Origin: Fictibacillus phosphorivorans
GTDB lineage: Bacteria; Bacillota; Bacilli; Bacillales; Fictibacillaceae
Direction: 5' to 3'
DNA: 64,000 nucleotides
NCBI RefSeq assembly: GCF_023715845.1
Contig: NZ_JAMBOR010000005.1
Coordinates: 124,001 to 188,000 of the forward strand
The notes under the pieces are model-generated. The model searched no databases. It had not been told where the DNA came from and saw nothing but the letters and a program-made list of their open reading frames with translations. Of the stretch, positions 1-8,876 are shown piece by piece (position 1 is the first letter of the stretch; the number at the start of each line of letters is the position of its first letter). The translations under genes were made by a program, and so were the position numbers.

Positions 1-921
1 GTAATCGGCATTGATAATATTAATGATTATTACGATGTGAATCTAAAGCATGCTCGCTTGGAACAACTGAAACCATTTGAAAAATTTACTTTTATTAAAA
101 ATGATATTTCGGATAAAGATGAGCTCTTCAAAATTTTTGAAGAGTACAAGCCTCATATCGTTGTGAATTTGGCTGCTCAAGCGGGTGTAAGATATTCCAT
201 AGAGAATCCGGATGTATATATTCAAAGTAACATTGTAGGTTTCTTTAACATATTAGAAGCATGCAGAAATTACCCCGTAGATCACCTAGTTTATGCATCC
301 TCTAGTTCAGTTTATGGAACAAATAAAAAAGTTCCGTTTGAAGAAACAGATTTTGTAGATCATCCAGTATCTTTATACGCATCTACAAAAAAATCCAATG
401 AATTGATGGCTCATACGTATAGTCATCTATATAAGATCCCTTCTACAGGCCTTCGGTTCTTTACCGTTTATGGTCCTATGGGCAGACCAGATATGGCTTA
501 CTTTGGCTTTGCCGATAAGTATTTTGCGGGTGAACCTATTAAGATTTTTAACAATGGGGACTTTGAAAACGATCTTTACCGTGACTTTACCTATATCGAT
601 GACATTGTAGCGGGTATTGAACGTTTATTGAGCAATCCACCTAAAGAATCAGTACCTAATAAAGTCTATAACATCGGAAATAACAATCCAGAGAAGTTGA
701 TGACTTTTATTACGACACTGGAGAAAGCATTAAGTAATGCTCTAGGTAAGGAAGTAGTGTTTGAAAAAGTGTTTGAACCAATTAAGCCAGGTGACGTACC
801 AGCAACTTATGCCTCAACGGATCGATTGCAGCAAGCAGTAGGATTTAAACCGGAGACTTCAATAGAAGAAGGCTTGCAGAGGTTTGCTGATTGGTATGTG
901 AAGTATTACGAAGTTAAATAA
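1..921 (+). CDS. UDP-glucuronate 4-epimerase-type NAD-dependent epimerase, 5' end outside the window
   Basis: The reading frame is open from base 1 and begins with VIGIDNINDYYDVNLK, the stretch that follows the first beta strand of UDP-glucuronate epimerases, so only about 10 to 20 N-terminal residues with the GxxGxxG motif are missing. A GTG at 37 is internal. The extended-SDR features visible are NLAAQAGVRYS, the SSSSVYG serine region, the YASTKK catalytic Tyr/Lys pair and RFFTVYGPMGRPDMA. The family interconverts UDP-glucuronate and UDP-galacturonate for capsule or wall polysaccharide; close relatives epimerise other UDP-sugars, so the exact substrate is an inference. Followed by a hairpin terminator, so it is the last gene of its transcript. 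Confidence 0.85.
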   Translation, partial: VIGIDNINDYYDVNLKHARLEQLKPFEKFTFIKNDISDKDELFKIFEEYKPHIVVNLAAQAGVRYSIENPDVYIQSNIVGFFNILEACRNYPVDHLVYASSSSVYGTNKKVPFEETDFVDHPVSLYASTKKSNELMAHTYSHLYKIPSTGLRFFTVYGPMGRPDMAYFGFADKYFAGEPIKIFNNGDFENDLYRDFTYIDDIVAGIERLLSNPPKESVPNKVYNIGNNNPEKLMTFITTLEKALSNALGKEVVFEKVFEPIKPGDVPATYASTDRLQQAVGFKPETSIEEGLQRFADWYVKYYEVK

Positions 922-939
922 TAGATATAGATTCAAGAG

Positions 940-970
940 CTCTCCAAATTTAGTTGGGGAGTTTTTCTTT
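940..970 (+). terminator. Rho-independent terminator after the epimerase
   Basis: CTCTCCAA pairs with TTGGGGAG (one G-U pair) around a short A/T loop and is followed by GTTTTTCTTTT. The next 240 bases up to the ROK gene are AT-rich and I see no gene in them. Confidence 0.8.
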
Positions 971-1212
971 TGTTCCAACCATAAATTTATAAAATATTAG
1001 GAAATTTATAAATAAATCATTTACAATATAGTTCACTTCATTTACCATACTTAATAAAGACAGTGGAAAAACTAACTGACCAAAAAAGGTTATTTCCCTC
1101 GCTAAAAGTAGAAAAGAAAAAAAACCTCTTGTAATAAGCAAGAAATTCATCCAAACTTTATAAATTCACTGTTAGAAAGTTGGTATTTTAACTAGATGAG
1201 GTGTTTATTTAT

Positions 1213-2421
1213 ATGCTAAGAACAGGCGATTTAAAATTAATGCAGGAACTCAATCGGTCTATCATTTTGAATACCATTCGAAAAAAGGGGCCTATATCTA
1301 GGAGTGATATCGCAAAGCTTATAAATATAAGTCCTACCACCGTTACCTCCGCCGTGAATGAACTGATCAACCAGAGGGTTGTCTATGAAGATGGTGTCGG
1401 CTCTTCGAGTGGGGGACGGAAACCCGTTCTACTCCGATTTGATCCGAATTCCAGGTACATCATAGGCGTTTCCATTTCAAATTCATTTATTAAGATTTCT
1501 GAAATGAATTTGGAAGGAGCTATTATCAAAAGAGAAGTTCATTCTACTCATCAGTATCAAGGCAATGAGATTATTAATCTCATTTTAACTATTATTGAGC
1601 AATTTATAACTTCTAAAGACAACATCGATCTTTGCGAGGGAATCTCCATCATCACCCCTGGCATTGTAGACTCTTCAAAAGGTATCCTCTCTTATAATTC
1701 CAAACTAAAACTTTACAATATTGCTTTAAAACAGATCGTCGAAGAAAAATTTAATATCCAAACTCACATTGATAATGACACCAATGCTTTCGTTCAAGCT
1801 GAAAACTATTTTGGTTCTTTTAGCCAGTATAAAGATTTGCTGTACATAACCATTGGTGATGGTGTCGGCTCCGGTGTCATGATTAATGGAAAAACACTTC
1901 GTGGTTATAAAGGCTCTGCAGGTGAATTAGGTCATACAACGATTGTGAGGGGTGGTTTAAAGTGCGAATGCGGAAATGAAGGCTGCCTGGAGAACTATGT
2001 GAATTGGCCGGCCATTTATTCTAAAATCGTTTCTTCTCTATTAACAAGGGGCAAGGGAACGTTTATTCACGATCAGGTAAAAGGTGATCTCAGTAAAATC
2101 ACACCAGCTCTATTTGTACAAGCTCTGAAGGAAGGAGATGTATTATGTCTTCGCATTATGGATGAAGTGGTGTCCCATCTATCGACGAGCATCATCAATA
2201 CGATCCACCTACTCAATCCAGAAGTTATCATCCTTAGTGGTGAGATCATTCAGGATAACGAGCTTTTCTTAGGTGCTATTCGATCTAAGGTAGCTCAAGG
2301 TGTCATTCCAATTTTGAAAGAAGAGGTGAATATCCAGCCTACATCACTTGGAGCAGATTTTGAAATGTTAGGTGCTGCCGCTGTCATCCTGCAAGAAAAA
2401 TTCCAATTTGTTTTTCAATAA
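1213..2421 (+). CDS. ROK-family (XylR/NagC-type) transcriptional regulator
   Basis: About 402 residues. An N-terminal winged helix-turn-helix (roughly residues 15 to 70, GPISRSDIAKLINISPTTV) is fused to a ROK sugar-kinase-like domain. The ROK signature is present: GDGVGSGVMINGKTLRGYKGSAG, GELGHTT and the zinc ligands in CECGNEGCLE. Start chosen at ATG 1213 because GATGAGGTG sits about 9 bases upstream; an in-frame GTG at 1201 lies inside that ribosome site. Such proteins repress sugar genes and release DNA on binding the sugar or its phosphate. It stands directly upstream of a sugar ABC importer and is the obvious candidate to control it. No operator could be identified. Confidence 0.88.
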   Translation: MLRTGDLKLMQELNRSIILNTIRKKGPISRSDIAKLINISPTTVTSAVNELINQRVVYEDGVGSSSGGRKPVLLRFDPNSRYIIGVSISNSFIKISEMNLEGAIIKREVHSTHQYQGNEIINLILTIIEQFITSKDNIDLCEGISIITPGIVDSSKGILSYNSKLKLYNIALKQIVEEKFNIQTHIDNDTNAFVQAENYFGSFSQYKDLLYITIGDGVGSGVMINGKTLRGYKGSAGELGHTTIVRGGLKCECGNEGCLENYVNWPAIYSKIVSSLLTRGKGTFIHDQVKGDLSKITPALFVQALKEGDVLCLRIMDEVVSHLSTSIINTIHLLNPEVIILSGEIIQDNELFLGAIRSKVAQGVIPILKEEVNIQPTSLGADFEMLGAAAVILQEKFQFVFQ

Positions 2422-2535
2422 AGTTAAAGGAGGTTCAGAACAACGGCTGAAAGGTTTACTGCATGTATATGTGCTTATTAACGTAGTGCTCTTTTTAATC
2501 CTGTTTTAAAACTATTAAACTCGAGGGGGAGAAAA

Positions 2536-3792
2536 ATGAAAAAAGTGAAGTTTTTCGTTAGTCTACTGTTAATCATCATGGTTGTTGCCTTTTCTGCTTG
2601 TAGCTCAGGTGGCGGGTCCAGCAAGAATACGATAGAAGTTGCCTTATGGGATAAGAACGCAAAAGAATCTGTAGATAAATCGATCGAGATCTTTAACAAG
2701 AAGCACCCAGACATCAAAGTGAACGTTACATACACACCTTGGGAAGATTATTGGACGAAGTTGAAAACGAGCCTTGGGGGAGGAAGCGGCCCGGACGTGT
2801 TCTGGATGAACGGACCTAATTTCCATCAGTATGCTTCTTCAAAACTCATTAGAGATCTAGAACCTTACATCGAAAAAGATAGTGATTATAAAAAGGATTC
2901 TTTTTATCCGACAGTTGTTGATCTCTATAGTTACGAAGGAAAACTTCATGCCGCTCCTTATTTTATCGATGCAGTAGGACTTTATTATAATAAGAAGTTC
3001 TTTGATGATGCCGGAATCCCATATCCGGATGAAACCTGGACGTGGGAAGACATCGAGAAGGTCGGGCAAAAGCTGACGGACAAGGAAAAAGGGGTTTACG
3101 GCTATACGATGGATATTAAGAGAAGTCAGTCCGTTTATTACAATCTCATTCCTCAAGCCGGTGGTTACATCATTAGTGATGATAAGACCAAGTCAGGGTT
3201 CAATGCTCCTGAATCAAAAGAAGCCTTTCATTTCCTCGATAACTTAATGAAAAAAGGAATCTCGCCATCTGCTAAAACGGTTATGGAAACGGAAGGTAAA
3301 CAATTATTCATGTCCGAGAAATCAGCCATGATTCCGGCTATCTCTGTTAGTGCGGGTGAATTTGAAAGCGTTCTCGGGGATAAGTTAGGCGTTGCCCCAC
3401 TTCCAAAAGGCAAAGAAAGAGCATCGATCGTCCACGGAATTGGATGGGCGATGAATGGAAAGACGAAAAATGATGAAGTCGCTTGGGATCTCATTAAAGC
3501 CCTAACAGGAAAAGAAGGAAGCAAAGTCATCGCGGAATCTGGATTCTCTATCCCAGCTGACAAAGAAATGAGTGAACTTTGGCTAAACTCCACTCCTTCA
3601 CTCGATCTTCAAGTATTCTTAGACGCTCAAGAGTACGGGGTTCCTTATCCAGTATCTAAATACACCTCCCAGTGGCAGGATATTGAGAATAAGGAAATTC
3701 AAAGCGCCTTTTTAGGACAAAAACCGATTGATGAAGCTTTAGACATCATCACCGAGAAGATGAATGAGGTCCTAGAAAAAGAAGCGAAGTAG
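2536..3792 (+). CDS. Carbohydrate ABC importer, solute-binding lipoprotein
   Basis: 418 residues with a lipoprotein signal peptide (KKVKFF, hydrophobic core, lipobox FSAC with Cys about residue 22) and the family 1 extracellular solute-binding fold (LWDKN, FNKKHPDIKV, WEDYWTKL, GPDVFWMNGP). Expected to be anchored outside the membrane and to deliver a sugar or oligosaccharide to the two permeases that follow. RBS GAGGGGGAG precedes the ATG. The substrate cannot be read from sequence; the downstream dehydrogenases and isomerase suggest a sugar that is oxidised inside the cell. Confidence 0.9.
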   Translation: MKKVKFFVSLLLIIMVVAFSACSSGGGSSKNTIEVALWDKNAKESVDKSIEIFNKKHPDIKVNVTYTPWEDYWTKLKTSLGGGSGPDVFWMNGPNFHQYASSKLIRDLEPYIEKDSDYKKDSFYPTVVDLYSYEGKLHAAPYFIDAVGLYYNKKFFDDAGIPYPDETWTWEDIEKVGQKLTDKEKGVYGYTMDIKRSQSVYYNLIPQAGGYIISDDKTKSGFNAPESKEAFHFLDNLMKKGISPSAKTVMETEGKQLFMSEKSAMIPAISVSAGEFESVLGDKLGVAPLPKGKERASIVHGIGWAMNGKTKNDEVAWDLIKALTGKEGSKVIAESGFSIPADKEMSELWLNSTPSLDLQVFLDAQEYGVPYPVSKYTSQWQDIENKEIQSAFLGQKPIDEALDIITEKMNEVLEKEAK

Positions 3793-3867
3793 AAGTTACT
3801 AGGTTAATAGAGTCAGATGGTTCCTTGCCTGAATCCATCTGACTTATGAAAGGAGAGGAAGAAGAAC

Positions 3868-4815
3868 GTGAATAACTACCCTGTAGCCCTCCAATCAAAG
3901 GAAAAGAAGGTTGTCCAGGTAGCCAAAAAGCGAAAGAAGTTTAATAGAGAAGCTTGGATCGCCTTATTATTCGTCGCTCCTACATTTCTAGGACTCTTTG
4001 TTTTCTATATGATGCCTGCTGTTGCGTCCTTCGGTTTAGCTTTTACGAGTTGGGATGGTCTTACAGCTCCGATCTTTGTTGGTTTCGAAAATATAACCAA
4101 TTTGATACAAGATCAATCGTTTCACCGTTCCATCATCAATACGGTTGTCTTTACGCTTGTCTCGGTACCACTATCAGTCTGTATTGCCACCTTAATATCT
4201 GTACTATTGAACCAAAAAATTAAAGGGATGACGTTCTATCGTACGCTTTATTTTCTTCCAGTCGTTACGATGCCCGTGGCGGTAGGGATGGTGTGGAAGT
4301 GGTTGTACAATACCGAGTACGGCTTGATCAACTATATTCTAGGTATCTTTCATCTTCCATAGCCTTCATGGCTATTCAACCCAAACATCGCACTACTATC
4401 TGTTATCTTGGTCTATGTCTGGATGACGGTCGGAAACAATGTCATTCTGCTACTCGCTGGATTACAAGGTGTTTCGGAAACGTATTACGAAGCGGCACAA
4501 ATCGATGGTGCTTCTAAAGTGAGACAATTTTTCAGCATAACACTGCCTCTTATTACTCCAACTCTATTTTTTGTGTTTATTACAGCGATGATCAGTTCTC
4601 TGCAAATGTTCGATCTGATTTTTATTATGATCGGTGATAGTAACGCTCTCTTAGAGCCTTTACGAACGATCGTGTATGGGGTCTACGAATCAGGATTTAA
4701 ATACTCCAGCATGGGGATTGCTTCTGCTCAGGCATTCCTATTATTTATCGCGATCTTGGTCATTACGATTATCCAATTTGTGTTCCAGAAGAAGTGGGTT
4801 CATTATGACTCGTAA
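3868..4815 (+). pseudogene. Sugar ABC permease (MalF/UgpA type) interrupted by an in-frame TAG
   Basis: The frame encodes a typical first permease of a carbohydrate importer: N-terminal cytoplasmic stretch, FVAPTFLGLFVFYMMPAV as TM1, and, near the end, the EAA loop (ETYYEAAQIDGASK) that contacts the ATPase. After HLP at 4357-4359 a TAG codon occupies 4360-4362, and the very same frame resumes PSWLFNPNIALLSVILVYVWM without any indel to the stop at 4815. Without the stop the protein would be 315 residues, normal for the family. An ATG at 4408 could restart the C-terminal half, which alone lacks the first membrane segments. Recent point mutation, amber suppression or sequencing error are all possible. 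Confidence 0.85.
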
Positions 4816-4832
4816 CAATGGAGGTGTCATCT

Positions 4833-5648
4833 ATGAAAAGCAATAAACTGATGATTCATATCCTTCTAAGTCTTGGAGCTTTGATTATGATCACGCCATT
4901 TTTATGGATGATCTCGACCTCATTAAAAACGTTTGGCGAATCGATGCAAGTGCCGCCAGTTCTCATTCCAACAGAATGGCGCTTTGATAATTTTGCGAAA
5001 GTCTTTGAGACCGTTGATTTTCTTAAGTATTACGTGAATACGATCATCGTTACGTTTGGCAGGACGATCGCCCAGTTATTCCTCTGTTCATTAGCAGCCT
5101 TCGCTTTTGCGCGAATGAATTTTCCGTTTAAAAACACCATCTTTATCATCATTCTGTCTGTTCTTATGGTTCCACCGCAAGTTATCCTGATCCCGAACTA
5201 TGCCATCATGAGTCAGTTAGGATGGATCGATACTTTTTATGCACTTATCGTCCCTGGGATTTTTAGTGCGTTTGGCGTGTTCTTGCTGCGGCAGTTTTTT
5301 ATGGGAATCCCCAAAGAACTGGATGAAGCCGCTACCATTGACGGCTGTTCGTGGTGGGGGATCTATTGGCGAATCATTCTTCCCATTTCAACGCCAGCCC
5401 TCATTGCTTTAGGGATCTTTACAGCTCTTGCTTCATGGAACGATTTTCTCTGGCCGTTGGTAATGACGAACTCTGAAAATATGAGAGTCCTATCGATCGG
5501 CATCGCTTCCTTCCAAGGTGAGTACTCCACGAACTATCCGTTGCTCATGGCAGGTGCTTTGCTATCAACGATCCCAATGGTTATTATCTTTATCTTTCTA
5601 CAAAAACATCTCATTGCCGGTATTACGCTTGGCGGAGTAAGGAAATAG
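4833..5648 (+). CDS. Sugar ABC permease (MalG/UgpE type)
   Basis: 271 residues from ATG 4833, which has GGAGGTG six bases upstream; the in-frame ATG at 4818 would overlap that ribosome site. Six predicted membrane segments start with ILLSLGALIMITPFLWMI, and the EAA motif is DEAATIDGCSWWGIYWRI. C-terminal HLIAGITLGGVRK is the usual ending of this subfamily. Partner of the interrupted permease upstream; if that gene is dead, this one is without function. Confidence 0.9.
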   Translation: MKSNKLMIHILLSLGALIMITPFLWMISTSLKTFGESMQVPPVLIPTEWRFDNFAKVFETVDFLKYYVNTIIVTFGRTIAQLFLCSLAAFAFARMNFPFKNTIFIIILSVLMVPPQVILIPNYAIMSQLGWIDTFYALIVPGIFSAFGVFLLRQFFMGIPKELDEAATIDGCSWWGIYWRIILPISTPALIALGIFTALASWNDFLWPLVMTNSENMRVLSIGIASFQGEYSTNYPLLMAGALLSTIPMVIIFIFLQKHLIAGITLGGVRK

Positions 5649-5670
5649 ATCATGTAAAGGAGAGATGAAC

Positions 5671-6684
5671 GTGTTGAATGTACTAGTAATCGGTGCAGGA
5701 ACCATGGGAAGCACGCATGGAGATGCACTCTCGAAAATGGAAAATGTCTCACTGGTTGGAATCGTAGATAAGAATCTAGAAAAAGCGAAAGAATTAGGTC
5801 GAAAGCTAGGTGCAGAAGCGTTTGGGACGTATGAAGAAGCGATTGAATCAAAACCGATCGATGTGGTCTCGATCTGTCTGCCGACTCCTATTCATAAGCC
5901 GTATGTAGAAAAAGTAGCCGATCAGGGATTCCACATCATCTGCGAAAAACCACTGGCAAGGAACCTAAAAGATGCTCGTGAGATGATCGATTATTGTAAA
6001 GCAAAGAAGGTGAAACTATTTGTTGGTCATGTTGTACGGTTCTTTCCTGAGTATGTACAGGCGAAAGAGGTCATTGAGCAAGGTTCGATCGGAAACGTAG
6101 CGGTCGCTCGTACATACAGAGGAGGGGCTTTCCCGTACGGATCTAACGATTGGTATGCCGATTATGAGAGCAGTGGCGGCTTGGTTCTAGATATGATCAT
6201 CCATGATTTTGACTTTTTACGATGGTGTTTTGGAGAAGTTGAGAGAGTGTATGCGAAGAGCGTGGAGAAGGGAAATGAGCGCAGAATCGATTATTCACTC
6301 GTTACCCTCCGCTTTAAAAGTGGTGTCATCGCGCATGTGGAAGGAAGCTGGGCGCACCAGACCTTTACAACGAATTTTGAGTTCGCAGGAGAAACCGGAA
6401 TCGTTGAGCATGATAGTTCAAAATCCGTTCCTGTTAGGTTTGCCGGACGAAATCAAAGTCAATCAGGTGGCGGGGTCGCTGTACCGGAAAGTCCGTTAAA
6501 GAAGAATCCGTACTACTTAGAATTAGAGCACTTTTTATCGTGTGTGGAGTCGGATAGGGAGCCCATTGTAACAGCGGAAGATGCCTACAAAGCGATGGAG
6601 ATTGCCTTGGCTGCTCTCCAATCGATTGAGACGAAAAAAGAAGTGGAACTGGATGCTTTTGCACGAATTGGAGGTGTGAAGTAA
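5671..6684 (+). CDS. Gfo/Idh/MocA-family NAD(P)-dependent oxidoreductase
   Basis: 337 residues from GTG 5671 (AAAGGAGAG about 8 bases upstream; ATG 5665 touches the ribosome site and is unlikely). N-terminal Rossmann motif VIGAGTMGSTHG, then the family's CEKPLA (EKP lysine region, about residue 93), and in the second domain GGLVLDMIIHDFDFLRWCFG, the usual GG...D..H catalytic patch. The family oxidises sugar or inositol hydroxyls, often giving 3-keto sugars. It shares the operon with a second Gfo/Idh protein and an AP-endonuclease-2-type TIM barrel. Confidence 0.9.
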   Translation: MLNVLVIGAGTMGSTHGDALSKMENVSLVGIVDKNLEKAKELGRKLGAEAFGTYEEAIESKPIDVVSICLPTPIHKPYVEKVADQGFHIICEKPLARNLKDAREMIDYCKAKKVKLFVGHVVRFFPEYVQAKEVIEQGSIGNVAVARTYRGGAFPYGSNDWYADYESSGGLVLDMIIHDFDFLRWCFGEVERVYAKSVEKGNERRIDYSLVTLRFKSGVIAHVEGSWAHQTFTTNFEFAGETGIVEHDSSKSVPVRFAGRNQSQSGGGVAVPESPLKKNPYYLELEHFLSCVESDREPIVTAEDAYKAMEIALAALQSIETKKEVELDAFARIGGVK

Positions 6685-7653
6685 ATGAAAGTTGGAATCA
6701 TAAGTTTCGCTCATTCCCATGCCTATGGATATGCAGACGCCGTAAAACGGATCCCAGGTGCTGAGTTGGTCGGTATTGCAGACGATAATTTTGAAAGAGG
6801 GAAAGAAGCCGCTTCTCGATTTGATACTAAGCACTATGGAAGTTATGAAGAATTGCTGAGTCAAGATATCGAAGCGGTGATTGTAACATCAGAAAATAGC
6901 ATGCATCATGAACATGTGGTAGCTGCGGCCAAAGCCAAAGTGCATGTTTTGTGTGAAAAACCCTTAGCGACTAAAGCTGAAGATGCTGAAGAAATGATCA
7001 AAGTGTGCAAGGAAAACGGAGTCATCTTACAGACAGCCTTTCCGGTCCGCTTCAACTCGTCCATCATTCGAGCGAAACATATCGTGGACCAAGGCGATCT
7101 CGGAGAAATTCTTGCGATCAAAGGAACGAACCGAGGCACGAATCCAGGCGGCTGGTTTGTGGACCCTGAAAAATCAGGCGGAGGAGCGGTCATTGATCAC
7201 ACGGTCCACGTTGTGGATGTGATGAGATGGTTCATGGGTGCTGAAGTTAAAGAAGTCTATGCAGAGATCGGTAACCTGATCAGTGAGCATGAGATCGATG
7301 ACTGCGGGATCTTAACGATCGAGTTTGATAATAACGTATTCACGACCTTGGACTGTAGCTGGTCGAGAAACGAGACGTATCCCACTTGGGGTGATGTCAC
7401 ATTAGAGATCGTTGGAACGCAAGGAACACTTTCGGTAGATGCATTTGCTCAAAAATTAGATGTATACGATAAAGAAGGCGTGAAGTGGAACTACTGGGGA
7501 GATGACATGGATTTCGGGTTGGTGAACGATTTCTTAACCAGTGTTTCTGAAGGAAAGGAACCTTCTATCACAGGTACGGATGGGCTGAAAGCATTAGAAG
7601 TAGCACTTGCAGCTTATGAATCTTCGAAAAAGAAACAGCCTGTACTCGTGTAG
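6685..7653 (+). CDS. Second Gfo/Idh/MocA-family oxidoreductase
   Basis: 322 residues, start codon placed directly after the stop of the preceding gene with GGAGGTG upstream. It opens with MKVGIISFAHSHAYGYADAV, in which the usual GxGxxG glycine pattern is replaced by ISFAHSHAYGY; this variant is known in a subgroup of the family. CEKPLATK and GGGAVIDHTVHVVDVMRWFMG are clear. Probably works on the product of, or the same substrate as, its neighbour. Exact reaction unknown. Confidence 0.88.
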   Translation: MKVGIISFAHSHAYGYADAVKRIPGAELVGIADDNFERGKEAASRFDTKHYGSYEELLSQDIEAVIVTSENSMHHEHVVAAAKAKVHVLCEKPLATKAEDAEEMIKVCKENGVILQTAFPVRFNSSIIRAKHIVDQGDLGEILAIKGTNRGTNPGGWFVDPEKSGGGAVIDHTVHVVDVMRWFMGAEVKEVYAEIGNLISEHEIDDCGILTIEFDNNVFTTLDCSWSRNETYPTWGDVTLEIVGTQGTLSVDAFAQKLDVYDKEGVKWNYWGDDMDFGLVNDFLTSVSEGKEPSITGTDGLKALEVALAAYESSKKKQPVLV

Positions 7654-7681
7654 TTAAATCTTTTAATAAGGAGAATAAAAG

Positions 7682-8524
7682 ATGCTAAAAGGGATCAATC
7701 AATGGTGTTATCCGGCAGAAACCTCCTTAGTAGATGTTTTTTCATATAGCAAAGAAGCGGGTTTTGATGCGGTAGAGTTAAATCTTTACGATAAAGATGG
7801 CATAGGTTTGACGATGGAGACGAGTAGTAGGGAAGCGGAACGTGTGTTGAGTTTGGCTGAGCGTCACGCGTTAAAACTCCGCAGTCTATCAACCGCCCTA
7901 TTATGGGAAGCGCCACTTTCTTCAAATGATGAAAGTGTAAGAGAGCGTGGAAGAGACATCGTCAAAAATCAGATTGATTTGGCTAATCTCATGGGGATGG
8001 ATACCGTTTTGGTCGTCCCTGGATTGGTGGATGAAAAAGTCTCGTATGAAGACTGTTACCGAAACAGTCAGGAAGAAGTGAAACGGCTAGCGGAATATGC
8101 AGAAACTAAAGGTGTTCATATCGGAATCGAAAACGTGTGGAACAAATTTTTATTGTCCCCGCTTGAAATGAAGAAGTATGTTGAAGAAGTAGAATCTGAT
8201 TTTGTCGGTGTCTATTTCGATGTCGGGAATGTCCTGCAATTTGGCTATCCCGAACAGTGGATACGGATATTAGGTACGTTAATTCGTAAGGTCCATGTAA
8301 AAGATTTTAATACGAAGATTGGGAACATGACAGGTTTTGTCCCACTGTTAACAGGTGATGTGAACTGGCAAGCCGTCATGGAAGCCCTTCATGAAACAGG
8401 GTATGATGATGTGATCACGGCAGAACTTACGCCTTATGATGTTTCTGTGAATCAGTTAGCAGTGGATACGGCAGGGCATATGGATGTTTTGTTCGGTTTG
8501 AGTAGCAAAGCGCAGAATGTATGA
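7682..8524 (+). CDS. Sugar phosphate isomerase/epimerase-like TIM barrel (IolE/xylose isomerase-like)
   Basis: 280 residues beginning MLKGINQWCYP, with RBS AAGGAG. Metal-binding positions of the AP endonuclease 2 fold are visible: GIENVWNKF (Glu), YFDVGNVLQFG (Asp), KVHVKDFN (His/Lys) and ITAELTPYD (Glu). Relatives are keto-sugar isomerases, dehydratases or 3-keto-sugar lyases. Last gene of the cluster before a strong terminator. With two Gfo/Idh enzymes upstream it points to an oxidative route for a sugar or cyclitol. Confidence 0.82.
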   Translation: MLKGINQWCYPAETSLVDVFSYSKEAGFDAVELNLYDKDGIGLTMETSSREAERVLSLAERHALKLRSLSTALLWEAPLSSNDESVRERGRDIVKNQIDLANLMGMDTVLVVPGLVDEKVSYEDCYRNSQEEVKRLAEYAETKGVHIGIENVWNKFLLSPLEMKKYVEEVESDFVGVYFDVGNVLQFGYPEQWIRILGTLIRKVHVKDFNTKIGNMTGFVPLLTGDVNWQAVMEALHETGYDDVITAELTPYDVSVNQLAVDTAGHMDVLFGLSSKAQNV

Positions 8525-8527
8525 GTA

Positions 8528-8557
8528 GAAAAGAGGGGGAGGTATCCCCCTCTTTTA
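8528..8557 (+). terminator. Terminator of the ROK/ABC/dehydrogenase cluster
   Basis: AAAAGAGGGGGA and TCCCCCTCTTTT form a 12-base stem around a GGTA loop. Confidence 0.88.
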
Positions 8558-8660
8558 CTATTTAGTTATTAAGCTTTTCCATGATGAAAACCTCTTTTTT
8601 GAATTATGATGAGGATGTTGGAGGTCATTGCGACCGATCATAGTAAATAGTTATAAAAAT

Positions 8661-8832
8661 GAATCCTATGGGTAGTTATAGAAGTTCTATGCACCAATCT
8701 TCTGTTTCTATGAGTCAAAACGAACTTTCTATGCACAGTTTTTAGAGTTCTATGCATCTTTCACTTTTCTATGCGTTGTTATCAAGGTTCTATGCACAAA
8801 ACTAGCTACTCTATGCATAAATTGATAAACAA
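8661..8832 (+). repeat. TATG-grid element, copy A
   Basis: Eight TATG marks start at 8667, 8688, 8709, 8730, 8751, 8770, 8791 and 8812, giving intervals 21-21-21-21-19-21-21. Most marks are preceded by TC. Unit 5 is TATGCATCTTTCACTTTTC, identical to unit 5 of copies D and E. The words after TATG are mixed (GGT, CAC, AGT, CAT). It fills the gap between two convergent genes and abuts the terminator that serves the minus-strand kinase. The rest of the 8558-8835 gap shows no gene. Confidence 0.93.
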
Positions 8833-8835
8833 AGA

Positions 8836-8876
8836 AAGCCCCCTAATTCGGCGAACCGAATAGGGGGCTTTTTTTA
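8836..8876 (-). terminator. Terminator of the MMPL-regulator-kinase operon
   Basis: AAGCCCCCTA-TTCGG on one side pairs with CCGAA-TAGGGGGCTT, a stem of about 15 pairs with one bulge. T-rich tails lie on both strands (TTTTTTT on plus, CTTTCTTTG on minus), so it can stop transcripts from both sides. The plus-side tail overlaps the kinase stop codon. Confidence 0.88.

Noticed and set aside
950-1150. 66-codon hydrophobic frame on the minus strand after the epimerase
   Set aside because: It begins and ends in AT-rich non-coding DNA, overlaps the terminator and has no ribosome site.
2426-2500. Small gene after the AAAGGAGG box at 2427
   Set aside because: The only following ATG (2463) meets a stop after seven codons; nothing else coding is seen before the binding-protein gene.
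8661-8832. CRISPR array or leader
   Set aside because: The constant part is only 4 to 7 bases and the interval 21 or 19; CRISPR repeats are over 20 identical bases, and no cas gene is present.
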